64,000 nt of DNA from UBA4416 sp963422675 (GCA_963422675.2 CAXVYS010000024.1:620001-684000); one strand, 5' to 3'. Positions 1 through 10,205 are shown, counted from the stretch's first letter. Program-made: numbers and translations. The notes: a model not told the origin generated them from the sequence alone.

Positions 1-812
1 CGTTCAAAACGCTCTGTTTGTAAATTCAGGATCTGGCTATTGGTAAGGTTTTTATACGAATCCACAATTTCTTCAATGTGCAGATCAATTTCTCTTGTAA
101 GGTCTTTTATTTTTTGTTTGGCAACAGAATTCTTTACCGGTTGTTTAAATTCTTTAATCGCTTTTAAACGGGTGAGGTCTTCGTGATTAAGGGTTTGTTC
201 TATGATCTGTTTATCTAAAAAATCCTCTTTTAAAATAAAGGCATATACCGGGAGTTTAAACTCAGTGTGTTTCACCAGGCTCGACTGCGAAATAATGCGA
301 TCATTTATATACAGGATCTCTGCCAAAGGAATCTGCGACTTGTAATGCATATTCTTGTAAAATAAACATTCAATTTTATGATAAGCATATTCCTGAAAAA
401 AGTTTTTCTTTACCTGCTTTAAAAACACTTTTTGATAGGCCCCTAACTCGCCATGCTTCAGGGTTTGAAAGTGTGAATCGTCTTTTACAGAGTAAGTAAA
501 ACAAGCATTGTAAGAAGACGAGTTAAACAAATAAAATTTGTAATCACTTACCAGTAAAGGCATTTCATGGTCGGGCTCAATAATAAAATAAACCGAATCC
601 GATAAAATGGTTTCAAGCACCAAATCAATGTTTTCTACTTCCGGATTTAAGATTAACTCCGTATGAATTGGCACCAGCTGTTTGGTGAGGTAAGGAATCT
701 CAAACCCATCTGGCATTTCCACAAATACCGTTTCCTTGTCTTTAAAACTCACGATCGTTCCTTCACCAACCTCGTTCAAAAATCTTACTTTATCCCCTAT
801 CCTTAATTTCAT
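1..812 (-). CDS. DUF2027 / Smr-domain protein (3' end cut by window edge)
   Basis: Reading the minus strand from the ATG at 812 gives an open frame that runs off the left edge without a stop, about 270 residues. The N-terminus (MKLRIGDKVRFLNEVGEGTI) followed by a beta-rich central part matches my memory of the Bacteroidota DUF2027 family. The last visible residues (IDLHIEEIVDSYKNLTNSQI) look like the start of an Smr (small MutS-related) domain, with its DLH motif. Smr domains are nucleic-acid nicking or RNA-binding modules; the substrate here is unknown. The start lies 11 bp after the stop of the ComEC-like gene on the same strand, so co-transcription is likely. The frame is complete at the N-terminus and truncated only by the window. 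Confidence 0.8.
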   Translation of the reverse strand, partial: MKLRIGDKVRFLNEVGEGTIVSFKDKETVFVEMPDGFEIPYLTKQLVPIHTELILNPEVENIDLVLETILSDSVYFIIEPDHEMPLLVSDYKFYLFNSSSYNACFTYSVKDDSHFQTLKHGELGAYQKVFLKQVKKNFFQEYAYHKIECLFYKNMHYKSQIPLAEILYINDRIISQSSLVKHTEFKLPVYAFILKEDFLDKQIIEQTLNHEDLTRLKAIKEFKQPVKNSVAKQKIKDLTREIDLHIEEIVDSYKNLTNSQILNLQTERFE

Positions 813-823
813 CGTTCCGTTAT

Positions 824-2875
824 CTATTGATCAATCATTACCCTTAATGCTCCCTGCTCTTTTATCGAATAAAAAGGTATTCCTAACAAGGCGCATTCTG
901 CTTTTAATTTCTTTACAAAGGTATAACTGTTAGAACAATCAGCAATAACTAATGGTTTAATATTTTGTTCTGTTTTTAAAGATATGGGTGAATTATGGCT
1001 AACAATCCTATAACTGGGCATTTCTTCGCCATTCTCCCCGGCAGATGCGGATGAAACCCACACAGATCCGGTGCCATACTTTAATACATCACTCTTGTGG
1101 AAAACAATTTTTAGACCCGAAAAATTAAGAAGATACGGTTTTAAAAACCGCTGAAATTCTTTTTCAGTGAGTTCACCTCTATGAACATAAGCCGTATGGC
1201 CAATCCTTAATACATAAGCCGATTTATGCTTCACACTAAACACCACCAGTTCTTTTTGCTGAAGTTCCTTGTAGTTGGTAAAAAGCGAAACACACATCCA
1301 CACCGTTAGGCTCAGGAAAGCCCATACAACAGCCTTATATTGCCTTGTTGAAATAATCCAAAGAACTAAAATAATCATAAGGGCGCTGAAGGCAACGTCT
1401 GATCCTGTAAACGAAATATAATCTATAAAGCCATAGGTTTTATCGTCGGTTAATTGAGTGAACCATAACATGGCCGAAGTACCCGCATTAATTACCACAA
1501 CCAATAGCTTGGTAACAATGGTTATTTTATAAAACAGCAGCAATATAGCCGCCGCAAGCATCAATGCAATGCTGATAGGAATGATGAGTAAATTTGAGAA
1601 AATAAACCATACCGGAAACTGATGAAAATAATATAACGATATGGGAAGCGTAAATACTGTGGCCGCTACCGACATGAGCGTTAAACTCCAAAACCACCTG
1701 ATAAGGTTGTTTTTCAAAACATACATTTCATGGAGTATCGGGTATAAATACATAATTCCAAAAACTGCAAAATAGCTTAACAGAAAGCCTACATCACCTA
1801 TAAACATTGGGTCGTAGAGTAATAACAAAAATGCACTCAACAAAAGCGTATTATAGGAATTTCCATTCCTGGAAAATGTTTTTCCCAAAATAATTAATGC
1901 TAGCATCAAAGCGGCTCTTAATACCGAGGGAGAAAAACCGGTAATCAGCACAAACAGTCCTAAAACCATAATGATTAAAAAACACTTGGTGCGTTTATAG
2001 CGATCGTATTTATCAACCCATTGAAATATAAACATCAGGATACCATATAGCACCCCTGTGTGCATCCCCGATACCGAAAGCACATGTAAGGTTCCCGAAT
2101 GAGAAAAGCTGGTAACAACGCTACTTTCAATTTCATCATCATACCCTACCAATAAGGCTGTACAAATGGAAAACGCTTCCTGCGATAATCCCACATTTCT
2201 TAAAATAGAAACAACAGTGCCTTTAATGCCACAGCCTAAACGGGTTAAGGAAAACGATGAATAAGCGGTGTGTGTTTTATGCAGGTTTGCAGAGTCGGTA
2301 TAAACTACCTGAAAAATATTCTGACGTTCTAAAAAGGATTTGTAATTAAATTCATCCGGATTTTGAGGCGGTTGAATCGTTCCAAAACCACATGTTACAT
2401 AAAGTATATCCCCAATGGATAAGGTTTGATCCACACCCTGTTTTAAATAAACAAGACTACTTCCTGTAGCATAATGCCACTGCCCGTTAGCCTGTATAGC
2501 ATTTGCCTCTACAGGAACTTTGGTGAATTTCCCTGTGTTTACTGGTAAATCGCTCACGGTACAGAAAAAACCCTGTTGTTCCGATGTCAAATAATGCGTA
2601 TAGTGTGTGGGGTTGTTTCGGGCATCATATATAAAACAGGTTTCAAAAGCCAGCAAAAACAAAAAAGAATTTAAGCAAACCACAAACAGCACTTTCTTAA
2701 AATAAAGAACCGGCTTATGGTATTTCAGAACTAAAAAAGCGATAACTAAAGCAACAATAGAAGTCACAAAAATCAAATGACTGTTTGAACAAATTCCGAA
2801 TTTCTGAACAAAAAAAATCCCCGCCAGGTAAGGCACTAATATTCTTAAGAAGGGAATGCTTTGAAAATTGATCAC
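824..2875 (-). CDS. comEC: ComEC/Rec2-family DNA-uptake channel
   Basis: 683 residues, GTG start. An N-terminal hydrophobic block (about residues 8-65) is followed by a soluble DUF4131-like region with a FLERQNIFQ segment. Next comes the polytopic Competence domain (about residues 215-500) with the family hallmark HVLSVSGMHTGVLYG and the downstream GFSPSVLRAALM motif. ComEC forms the inner-membrane channel that takes up single-stranded DNA. The C-terminus (about 130 residues) lacks the metallo-beta-lactamase signature HxHxDH found in long ComEC proteins, so this is the short Bacteroidota form. It is followed after 11 bp by the DUF2027-Smr gene. Family assignment is firm; whether the cell is naturally competent is not shown. 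Confidence 0.9.
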   Translation of the reverse strand: MINFQSIPFLRILVPYLAGIFFVQKFGICSNSHLIFVTSIVALVIAFLVLKYHKPVLYFKKVLFVVCLNSFLFLLAFETCFIYDARNNPTHYTHYLTSEQQGFFCTVSDLPVNTGKFTKVPVEANAIQANGQWHYATGSSLVYLKQGVDQTLSIGDILYVTCGFGTIQPPQNPDEFNYKSFLERQNIFQVVYTDSANLHKTHTAYSSFSLTRLGCGIKGTVVSILRNVGLSQEAFSICTALLVGYDDEIESSVVTSFSHSGTLHVLSVSGMHTGVLYGILMFIFQWVDKYDRYKRTKCFLIIMVLGLFVLITGFSPSVLRAALMLALIILGKTFSRNGNSYNTLLLSAFLLLLYDPMFIGDVGFLLSYFAVFGIMYLYPILHEMYVLKNNLIRWFWSLTLMSVAATVFTLPISLYYFHQFPVWFIFSNLLIIPISIALMLAAAILLLFYKITIVTKLLVVVINAGTSAMLWFTQLTDDKTYGFIDYISFTGSDVAFSALMIILVLWIISTRQYKAVVWAFLSLTVWMCVSLFTNYKELQQKELVVFSVKHKSAYVLRIGHTAYVHRGELTEKEFQRFLKPYLLNFSGLKIVFHKSDVLKYGTGSVWVSSASAGENGEEMPSYRIVSHNSPISLKTEQNIKPLVIADCSNSYTFVKKLKAECALLGIPFYSIKEQGALRVMIDQ

Positions 2876-2973
2876 TCCCTAAGATAGGGATTTAGCAGGA
2901 TACAGGCGTGTTCCAGAAGGTATAAATGGTTTACCGGAAAACTAATACCTAACCAAATAAAACCGTAGATGTA

Positions 2974-5900
2974 TTAGGTTTTCAGTCCGATTAATAAAAT
3001 ATCATCGGTTTGTTCATACCCGTTTTGCCAGTCAGCAATTTCCAATATCAACTTCTCATGCAGCTGATCCAGCTTTAAATAATTATTCATTAACAGAAAT
3101 TGCCTTAAACGAGCCGGATTATATTTTTTGTTCCTGTCTCCACCAAACTGATCTGTAATGCCATCCGTAAATAAAAAGAACTGATCGCCCGGTTTAACGG
3201 AAACGATTTTACTTGGGATCACACTCTCAAAATCGGCATAGCCACCAATGTTTACATTTTCGGATACCAGCGTAATTAATTCATCATTCGAAATAATGTA
3301 CAAGGGGCGGTTAGCGTTTACATACTCCAATGTGCCATTTTGTTTATCATAACAAATCAATGAAATATCCAACCCATCATTAATCTGATCGTTCGAATTC
3401 TGACTAAGCCTTACATTAATTTCTTTTCTTAAATACTCCAGCATTTTTGCCGGACTTCTTTCGTTGCTGCTTTCTTCAATCGACTCATTTAAAATACTGC
3501 TGGAAATTAAAGACATAAATGCTCCCGGAACCCCATGTCCTGTACAATCTACAACAGCCACATACATTACCCCGTTCAATTCTTTAATCCAGTAATAATC
3601 GCCACTCACAATATTTCTTGGTTTGTAAAACACAAAATATTCGGAAAAATGATTCAATAGCTGCTGAGGGTTTGGCAAAATCGTTTGCTGAATCCGTTGG
3701 GCATATTTTATACTATCCGTGAGGTCGTTATTTATTCCCTGGATCAGGTTATTCTGCAATTCAATTTCAATTCTTTTTTTCTCTATCTCTGCTGTTCTGG
3801 CTTTTACAATCAACTCCAGCTTTAATTTCTCACGCTTTAATCGTCTTTCTCTGTTTACAACAAAAAAGTATAACAAGGCCAACATTCCGAAACCAACGAT
3901 AAAATAAAATAACGTGGTTTTCCAAAAAGGAGGAGTTACTGTAAAGTGAAATGTATACTCATCCGCATTGGTAAAATCATTACTCACAGAGGCTTTTATA
4001 ATCAGGTTGTAATCACCGGAAGGTAAATTTCTATACGTAATTTCGTTGGTGTTATAAATAAGGGCCCATTCTTTATCATACCCTATCAGTTTATATTTAT
4101 AGTTAATCTGTTTTTGTTCAGCAACGTCATCCGTATTTAAACTAAAACTAATCGTGTTATGTGTATAATCGAGCTCAAGATCTTTGGGGATACGGTACCA
4201 GTTAAAAAAGCCATCAAACTTTAAGGAGGAGTATTCTCCGGCTGTAAACAAGGTATCGCTGGTCCAGTCAACATTCTTGTTTTCTATTAAAATATTATTG
4301 ATAAACACCGGAATGTTTTTTTGAGTCGTATTATTCTGTTGGTTCTCCAGGCTATTCTGATACTCCGTTAATCCCTCTATGGAGCCTATCCAGATAGACA
4401 TATCGTTATCAAAAACCGCGGTATTAGGCTTATTATCATAGGATGCAAAGCCTTGCCCCTTGTTAAAGGTTTTAATTTCTTTAACACGGTTTAAATACAT
4501 GTCAATTTTTATTTCATTCAATCCGTTATTGGAAACAAACCAGGCTACATCTTTTGAAAACAAAATCGTATTAATACAGTTGCTGCTGATTCCGTTTTCG
4601 GTAGTTAGTTTTTCAAACGTATTTGCCGAACCGTTTTCAAAGTAGCGGGCTTTTAATTTGTTTTTTAAAATAATGGCCCCTACATCCGATGTGCCAAGCC
4701 ACATATTCCCGTTCCAGTCTTCCGCGATGGTTTGCACATTTTTAAAAATAGAATACTCACTGCTCACGTATTCTGTTTTAGGATTTAATTTCCAGGCACC
4801 TTCATTGGAGGTTAACCAAATACAGCCCTCCTGGTCTTCCAACATACAGGACACATTAAATGTGGCGAGATTCGTAATTGTGAAGGGTGTAATGCTGTAC
4901 GACAAATCCTTATTTAAGATCAGGCGGTCCACCTTATTCTCTGCCTGGTAAGCTATCCAAATGGCGCCATCCCTGGCTTTATATACAAAACTCGCATATT
5001 GTGATATCAGTCCTTGTTCTGTAGAAATTACTTTCGAAACCTGTAATTGTTTCTGTGCATTTTCTTTACTGATAATGCTTAATCCCTTCCCTGTTGTAGC
5101 AAGAATAATGTTACCGTAATTATCCTGTGTAATACTTCTTATGATAGATTCACCAATGCCCTGCTCCCAGAAACACCTGGTAAATTTTTTATTCTTGTAC
5201 TTAAAGGCTCCTCCTCCATAGGAACCAAGCCAAATGGAACTATCTGCCGATTTAAACACACTGATAATTTTTTCTTCTTCCAAGCCCGACTGCCTGTTGT
5301 AGCTTAACGAACTCTTATTGTTCATCATCACAATGCCATCATACAAAGTACCTATCCAAAGATTTTGATATTTATCCTGCTTAAAACATAAAGGATTACC
5401 TCCGAAAAAACCTTGCGCCGCACTAATGCAGGTAATGTTTTTAGTACTATAATCATTTTCATTGGTGTTTTTATCCACGGCTATTTTCAGGAACCCCGAT
5501 CCGTCGGTTGCCAGGTACACATTTCCCTCATCGTCTTTTTGAATGTTGATGATCCTCGATAATCCGCCATTTTCCGCATCAATGGAATCAAGGTTGATGT
5601 AGCTTGCCGAGAAGCCACTGTTATTAATAAAATCGAATTTTAATTCCGCAATACTATTATCCCAGTCGCTTACCAATAAATTATTGTGCTTATCAAACTC
5701 TATAGAAATAAGAGCATTACCTCTGAATAAATTATCCGAATTAAAATTAGCGATCCGTACCAGCTTGTTATTAATGGTGGTGGAGGAAGAGGAATTCTGA
5801 ATCAATACAAACTTTGGAATCTTTGTAGAAATAGCTGTTTCTATAAAAAAGAGTCCTTTCTTTGAAGTGGAAACCCATAAATTCCCGTCCTCATCAAACT

Positions 5901-6399
5901 CAGCATCTGTAGGGTTTTGCGAAGTAATATTCGGAATCGCAATCGAATCAAGTTTATAGTCTTTCTTCCCAATATCCAACTGGTAATACCCCCTGGTGGT
6001 AATGATGTGGATAATGTCTTTTTTTTGTAATATTTTTTTTACGCTTCCTGATATTTTTTTATAAATGGGCAGGTTTTCCAGCTTTTTACCATTATAACTG
6101 CAAAACCCTTTTTTAGTTCCGATAAATAATATGTCGTCGGCAAATAATAGCCCGGTAATTTCATTGCTTGGTAAGCCATGCGTAGTGGTATAATTATCAA
6201 AGGCTTTACCGTTAAACTTTGATAGCCCGTTATTGGTTGCCAACCAGAGATTTCCGTAGTTATCCTGTTCAATTGCCTTAACCGTTGATTGCACGAGGCC
6301 GTCTTTTACAGAAAACTTTTGCAGATTTACTTTTTGAGAGTATCCCGCAAACACATTCACTAATAAAAAAAGAATGTAATACTGTAATTTCACTGGCAT
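2974..6399 (-). CDS. Two-component propeller sensor with SpoIIE-type PP2C phosphatase domain
   Basis: 1141 residues with a signal peptide ending near GYSQ. Repeated motifs of the type GNLWLATNNGLSKFNG and YQNLWIGTLYDG fill residues 25-700 and predict periplasmic beta-propellers. A Y_Y_Y domain (about 755-825) is followed by one membrane helix (about 830-850), a short coiled coil, and a SpoIIE/RsbU-type PP2C phosphatase from about 893. In that domain VSGDYYW, DCTGHGVPGAFMS and the C-terminal TDGITDQFGG with a late DD are the metal-binding signatures. Such proteins sense an extracellular ligand and dephosphorylate an unknown protein, typically an anti-sigma-factor antagonist. A paralogous catalytic domain is at 14158-16425. 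No kinase is adjacent. Domain calls are strong, ligand and target unknown. Confidence 0.88.
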   Translation of the reverse strand: MPVKLQYYILFLLVNVFAGYSQKVNLQKFSVKDGLVQSTVKAIEQDNYGNLWLATNNGLSKFNGKAFDNYTTTHGLPSNEITGLLFADDILFIGTKKGFCSYNGKKLENLPIYKKISGSVKKILQKKDIIHIITTRGYYQLDIGKKDYKLDSIAIPNITSQNPTDAEFDEDGNLWVSTSKKGLFFIETAISTKIPKFVLIQNSSSSTTINNKLVRIANFNSDNLFRGNALISIEFDKHNNLLVSDWDNSIAELKFDFINNSGFSASYINLDSIDAENGGLSRIINIQKDDEGNVYLATDGSGFLKIAVDKNTNENDYSTKNITCISAAQGFFGGNPLCFKQDKYQNLWIGTLYDGIVMMNNKSSLSYNRQSGLEEEKIISVFKSADSSIWLGSYGGGAFKYKNKKFTRCFWEQGIGESIIRSITQDNYGNIILATTGKGLSIISKENAQKQLQVSKVISTEQGLISQYASFVYKARDGAIWIAYQAENKVDRLILNKDLSYSITPFTITNLATFNVSCMLEDQEGCIWLTSNEGAWKLNPKTEYVSSEYSIFKNVQTIAEDWNGNMWLGTSDVGAIILKNKLKARYFENGSANTFEKLTTENGISSNCINTILFSKDVAWFVSNNGLNEIKIDMYLNRVKEIKTFNKGQGFASYDNKPNTAVFDNDMSIWIGSIEGLTEYQNSLENQQNNTTQKNIPVFINNILIENKNVDWTSDTLFTAGEYSSLKFDGFFNWYRIPKDLELDYTHNTISFSLNTDDVAEQKQINYKYKLIGYDKEWALIYNTNEITYRNLPSGDYNLIIKASVSNDFTNADEYTFHFTVTPPFWKTTLFYFIVGFGMLALLYFFVVNRERRLKREKLKLELIVKARTAEIEKKRIEIELQNNLIQGINNDLTDSIKYAQRIQQTILPNPQQLLNHFSEYFVFYKPRNIVSGDYYWIKELNGVMYVAVVDCTGHGVPGAFMSLISSSILNESIEESSNERSPAKMLEYLRKEINVRLSQNSNDQINDGLDISLICYDKQNGTLEYVNANRPLYIISNDELITLVSENVNIGGYADFESVIPSKIVSVKPGDQFFLFTDGITDQFGGDRNKKYNPARLRQFLLMNNYLKLDQLHEKLILEIADWQNGYEQTDDILLIGLKT

Positions 6400-6456
6400 T
6401 TAGATATATAGATATACAAGTTTAACTAAATTTCCAGATAAATGCTTGGAATTCGT

Positions 6457-8229
6457 CTAAAATAAAGCGGTTAAACCGGCATGTATTTTACCTGTACGCA
6501 GATCGAAAGTATTTCCCATTTGTTTCCCTAAACCATAGCTCAGGTTAAAGATCCCCGCCTTGGTTTCAAAGTTTATTCCGGCCCCCACACTCACAGGGGT
6601 ATCTGTAATGTAACCCGTAGTACTATTGCTTTCATACCAGGCACCTTCTGCAAATAAAAAGATATTGGAGTTTTTTTCGAATAAAAACCGGTACTCAATA
6701 GTAGGAATTACATAGGTGGAGGCATAAATACTCTCTTCATCAAAACCTCTTAAGGTGCGTAAACCGCCAATTCTAAATAACTCGTTCCTATAAAGCGAGT
6801 TCCCTACAAGACCTCCCGCCTGGGCTGATAGCTTTAAAACGTGGTTTTTTACAATGTTAATATAGCCGGCAATATCCCCGTCAACCTGGTATTGCGAACT
6901 CTTTAACTGTACCTGTGCATAAGCCTGGTCGTTTATTTTAGGGTTCTTTTTAATTTGGCGGTTACCTGCCGAAATCTGCGCGGCCAAATGAAATCCTTTC
7001 CGGGGGTTAAACCTGTAATCAAATTTTTCTAAAAATATTCCCACACCGTAAGCCTTGGTTACAATATCCGCATACTCCGGCAACACCGTAATATTGGCTA
7101 AATAAGAGGTGGAAATTAAATTGGCATTACGTTGTTTATAAAACACCTTAAAGTAGTTCAATCCACTATAATAATAGTTCAGTCCCAGGGCATTGCTGAT
7201 ATCAATAAAGGTCGTGTCTTTCTTATACAATTTAATGTCATAATCCACGCCAATGGGCAATCCGGCAATATAAGGGTAGGTAACATGCACTTTTAAATCC
7301 TGTGTTTGCGATTGCAGTCTGCGCCAATTAATGTCAAAGGTTTCGCCGCTTTTAAAAATGGTGTTTACCAGTTTTATTTTTACATCTCCCGTAAAAATGG
7401 TTTTACCTTTATCGTTCGGTAAAATTCCTACGATCCCATCAAACTGGGAGGCGTTTTTTTTATCAAGAAAAAGGTATAATTTATTCTGCTTATCGGTTAA
7501 CCTCAGCACCGGCGATTTACTTTCCGTAACAAAAGGCAGTTGCTTTATTTTTTTGGAAACACCTCTGAAAGCCGCTTCATTATAGGGCATTCCGTTTTTG
7601 ATTCCTAAATACCTCAGCAAAAATTTTTGACTTACCTTTCCTTCTCCCTCCGTAACGAGGCTATCAAGCTTTATAAATTCGTTTTTTTCTATCACCAGCT
7701 TTGCACCAATCGTATTTTCCAAAACGGTTAAACTATCCAATTTTGCAGAAGCAAAAGGGTATCCGTTATTTTCGTAATACACCACAATTTTTTCCATCAA
7801 TCCCGATAGTTCAGCAAATTTAAAAGGCCGGTTAGTGAAAAAATGTTCGTTATAGCCCAGTTTAGTAACAATGCCCTGGTCTTTTTTATCGTAGGCTAAT
7901 TTTACCCATTTGTGTTTTTTGCCGGCAAACACGTAGGCCTTGCAGGCTAACGAATCGCAGATTAAACTATCCACACTGGCCATAATAAATCCTTCATCGA
8001 TCAGGGAAATATAGACGTTGTTCACTTCTTTCTGTAAAAACTCTTTTGTGATAAACTGCTTTTTGTATTCAATTTTTTTGAAGATTTTTTGACTATCCGT
8101 ATTAATGATATTAAGCTTATAAAGCCTCTGCGCCAAGGTGTTTAACGGTAACAGCAGAATTAAAAAAAGAAAATATGTTAAATTAGTTTTCAAGAAATCT
8201 ACTTCTAAGGTAATTATTTTTAATTTCAC
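6457..8229 (-). CDS. Omp85/BamA-family outer membrane protein
   Basis: 590 residues from a GTG start; a TTG at 8193 would give a more typical signal peptide (KTNLTYFLFLILLLPLNTLAQ region, cleavage after LAQ). Residues about 30-200 look like one or two POTRA repeats (FVTESKSPVL, ENNGYPFASAKLDSL). The remainder is a beta-strand-rich barrel with the Omp85 loop-6 signature GGLRTLRGFDEESI near residue 493, and it ends in an aromatic-type residue (ALF), as outer membrane barrels do. Omp85 proteins insert or translocate proteins or lipids at the outer membrane. The short POTRA region makes it unlikely to be the main BamA, so TamA-like or specialised is a better guess. It is divergent from lemA across only 52 bp. 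Confidence 0.82.
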   Translation of the reverse strand: MKLKIITLEVDFLKTNLTYFLFLILLLPLNTLAQRLYKLNIINTDSQKIFKKIEYKKQFITKEFLQKEVNNVYISLIDEGFIMASVDSLICDSLACKAYVFAGKKHKWVKLAYDKKDQGIVTKLGYNEHFFTNRPFKFAELSGLMEKIVVYYENNGYPFASAKLDSLTVLENTIGAKLVIEKNEFIKLDSLVTEGEGKVSQKFLLRYLGIKNGMPYNEAAFRGVSKKIKQLPFVTESKSPVLRLTDKQNKLYLFLDKKNASQFDGIVGILPNDKGKTIFTGDVKIKLVNTIFKSGETFDINWRRLQSQTQDLKVHVTYPYIAGLPIGVDYDIKLYKKDTTFIDISNALGLNYYYSGLNYFKVFYKQRNANLISTSYLANITVLPEYADIVTKAYGVGIFLEKFDYRFNPRKGFHLAAQISAGNRQIKKNPKINDQAYAQVQLKSSQYQVDGDIAGYINIVKNHVLKLSAQAGGLVGNSLYRNELFRIGGLRTLRGFDEESIYASTYVIPTIEYRFLFEKNSNIFLFAEGAWYESNSTTGYITDTPVSVGAGINFETKAGIFNLSYGLGKQMGNTFDLRTGKIHAGLTALF

Positions 8230-8281
8230 TGAAAATTTACCTCACTATAAACGCAATACAAATACAGATATTGCCGAATAG

Positions 8282-8914
8282 ATGGGTAAAACGAAAACGA
8301 AAAAAACAATTAAAAAACCCTTTATGAAACGCATTTACATTATTATAGCACTTGGCGCAGTTATTTTCTTTGGCTTAACTTATGGTTGCAGCAAAAGAAA
8401 CTCTTTTATTGAAATGAACGAAACAGTCATCTCTCAATGGCACCAGATAGAAAGCCAATACCAGCGTCGTGCAGACTTAATCCCTTCTATTGTAAAAACA
8501 GTGGAAGCAGAAGCAAACTTCGAAAAATCAACGCTGACTGCTGTTGTGGAAGCAAGAGCAAAAGCAACACAGGTAACTATTGATCCTACCAACTTAACTG
8601 AACAAAATATGCAACAGTTTAAACAGGTTCAGGGCGAATTATCGTCTGCTATTTCTAAGTTATTGATGGTTTCAGAAAATTACCCGAATCTAAAATCAAA
8701 CCAGGCATTCAGCGAATTACGTGTAGAGCTGGAAGGTTGTGAAAACCGCATTGCTGTTGAGCGTATGAAGTATAATGATGCCGTGAAACAATTTAACGCA
8801 AGCATTAAAAAAATTCCGGGAAGCTTATTTGCATGGGGTTATAAAGATGCAACGTATTTTCAGGCTGATGCCGGAACCGAAAAAGCGCCAAAATTTGATA
8901 TAAATATCAAGTAA
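8282..8914 (+). CDS. lemA: LemA family protein
   Basis: 210 residues. A membrane helix lies at about residues 19-35, followed by YGCSKRNSF. Then comes the LemA core with QYQRRADLIPSIVKTVEAEA, STLTAVVEARAKATQ and CENRIAVERMKYNDAV, which forms long antiparallel helices. An ATG at residue 15 (MKRIYIIIALG) is a plausible alternative start and would give a more ordinary N-terminus. LemA proteins are membrane-anchored helical bundles of unsettled function, often encoded next to TPM-domain proteins as here. One base separates its stop from the next ATG, so the three genes from 8282 to 10129 form an operon. A divergent promoter must lie in the 52 bp before it. Confidence 0.93.
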   Translation: MGKTKTKKTIKKPFMKRIYIIIALGAVIFFGLTYGCSKRNSFIEMNETVISQWHQIESQYQRRADLIPSIVKTVEAEANFEKSTLTAVVEARAKATQVTIDPTNLTEQNMQQFKQVQGELSSAISKLLMVSENYPNLKSNQAFSELRVELEGCENRIAVERMKYNDAVKQFNASIKKIPGSLFAWGYKDATYFQADAGTEKAPKFDINIK

Positions 8915-8915
8915 G

Positions 8916-9350
8916 ATGTTCTTCAAAAAAAAGTTGCTTTCTAAGGAAGAAGAAGCCAGACTTATTAAAGCCATTGAATTAGCCGAACTCAAAACCTCGG
9001 GCGAAATTCGTGTGCATATTGAAAGCGACAATAAGGAAGATGTGGTTACCGCCTGCGAAAAAATGTTCCATACACTGAATATGCAAAACACGGAGCATCG
9101 CAACGGTATTCTATTTTACCTGGCCTTTAACACCAAATCCTTTGCTGTATGGGGCGATGAGGGCATTCATGCGAAAGTAAAAGATGAATTCTGGAAAAGC
9201 ATTACCGATATAGCCATTAGCTATTTTAAAAAAGGAGATTACATCTCCGGCCTCGAAAAATCCATTGAACTCTGCGGAGAAAAACTGGTGGCCCATTTTC
9301 CGTTGCAGGATAATGACAGGAATGAATTACCAAACCAGATCTCCTATTAA
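8916..9350 (+). CDS. TPM-domain protein, short form without signal peptide
   Basis: 144 residues. It carries the TPM (TLP18.3/Psb32/MOLO-1) fold: LIKAIELAELKTSGEIRVHIES at the start, then RNGILFYLAFNTKSFAVWGDEGIH and YFKKGDYISGLEKSIELCGEKL. No signal peptide or membrane helix is visible, so it is probably cytoplasmic or associated with LemA on the inner side. It starts one base after lemA and its stop overlaps the next ATG by one base (TAATG), implying translational coupling. TPM domains are described as phosphatase-like or as photosystem/receptor assembly factors in other lineages; the bacterial role is not established. Confidence 0.85.
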   Translation: MFFKKKLLSKEEEARLIKAIELAELKTSGEIRVHIESDNKEDVVTACEKMFHTLNMQNTEHRNGILFYLAFNTKSFAVWGDEGIHAKVKDEFWKSITDIAISYFKKGDYISGLEKSIELCGEKLVAHFPLQDNDRNELPNQISY

Positions 9351-10129
9351 TGAAAACCAAATTTCTGATATTTTTTGTCCTTAGCTTTTTTAGTGTTTTA
9401 ACAGCCGGAGCTCAGGTGCCACAAAGGCCACAGCCTAACCGCCTGGTAAATAATTTATCCAAAGAGCAGCCAAACTTTTTATCTTCACAACAAACACAGG
9501 AGCTTGAACAGGAGTTGCAAAAATTCAGCAACGAAACCTCTAACCAGATCTGTATTGTTATTGTAGATGATCTTAACGGGATGGATGAATCCTCCTTTGC
9601 TACCGAAATTTTAAATCAATGGGGCGTTGGGCAAAAAGACCTGAATAATGGCCTGGTTATTCTTGTAAAGCCTACCGGCAGTGAAGGTCAGAGAAAACTC
9701 TTTATTTCCGTAGGTTACGGCCTGGAAGGAGCTATTACCGATTTACAAACCAAACACATTCGTGAAAACGACATTGTTCCTTACTTTAAAAAAGGGTTCT
9801 ATTATGAGGGCCTACAGGCTGGCTGCCAATCGTTAATGCTGGCCGCCAAAGGCGAGTACCAGATTAAAAAAACAGCCCGCGACCCAAGAGAAGCCTGGGT
9901 ACAAAACCACCCGATTCTTTTTGTGATTGTGATCCTTATCATTGTATTAATCCTCTTTAAATCAAACATTGGTGGTGGTGGACGAGGCGGAGGCATGACC
10001 TATTTTGGGGGCGGTTTCGGTGGAGGCTTTGGGGGCGGACGAGGCGGTGGCGGAGGCTTTTCTTCGGGCGGCTTCGGTGGTTTTGGGGGCGGAAGCGGCG
10101 GAGGGGGCGGCTCGGGAGGCAGCTGGTAG
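9350..10129 (+). CDS. TPM-domain membrane protein with glycine-rich tail (YgcG-like)
   Basis: 259 residues: signal peptide (cleavage near TAGAQ), TPM domain at about 45-175 with SNQICIVIVDDLNGMDESSF and KLFISVGYGLEGAITD, one membrane helix at about 189-206 (PILFVIVILIIVLILF), then a roughly 50-residue tail almost entirely Gly with Phe, Ser and Arg. Topology predicts a periplasmic TPM domain and a cytoplasmic Gly-rich tail, as in the YgcG family. It is the last gene of the lemA-TPM-TPM operon. The Gly-rich part is normal for the family and not an assembly artefact. Confidence 0.88.
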   Translation: MKTKFLIFFVLSFFSVLTAGAQVPQRPQPNRLVNNLSKEQPNFLSSQQTQELEQELQKFSNETSNQICIVIVDDLNGMDESSFATEILNQWGVGQKDLNNGLVILVKPTGSEGQRKLFISVGYGLEGAITDLQTKHIRENDIVPYFKKGFYYEGLQAGCQSLMLAAKGEYQIKKTARDPREAWVQNHPILFVIVILIIVLILFKSNIGGGGRGGGMTYFGGGFGGGFGGGRGGGGGFSSGGFGGFGGGSGGGGGSGGSW

Positions 10130-10205
10130 AGAAAACGAATTGTTTTTGGAGATTATTAATCTTTAATATATTAACGTATATTTAGTGTTCATAAAACTTT
10201 AAACA

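Noticed and set aside
9960..10125. G-rich low-complexity stretch as a possible sequencing artefact
   Set aside because: It keeps the frame and is the usual Gly-rich tail of YgcG-like TPM proteins.
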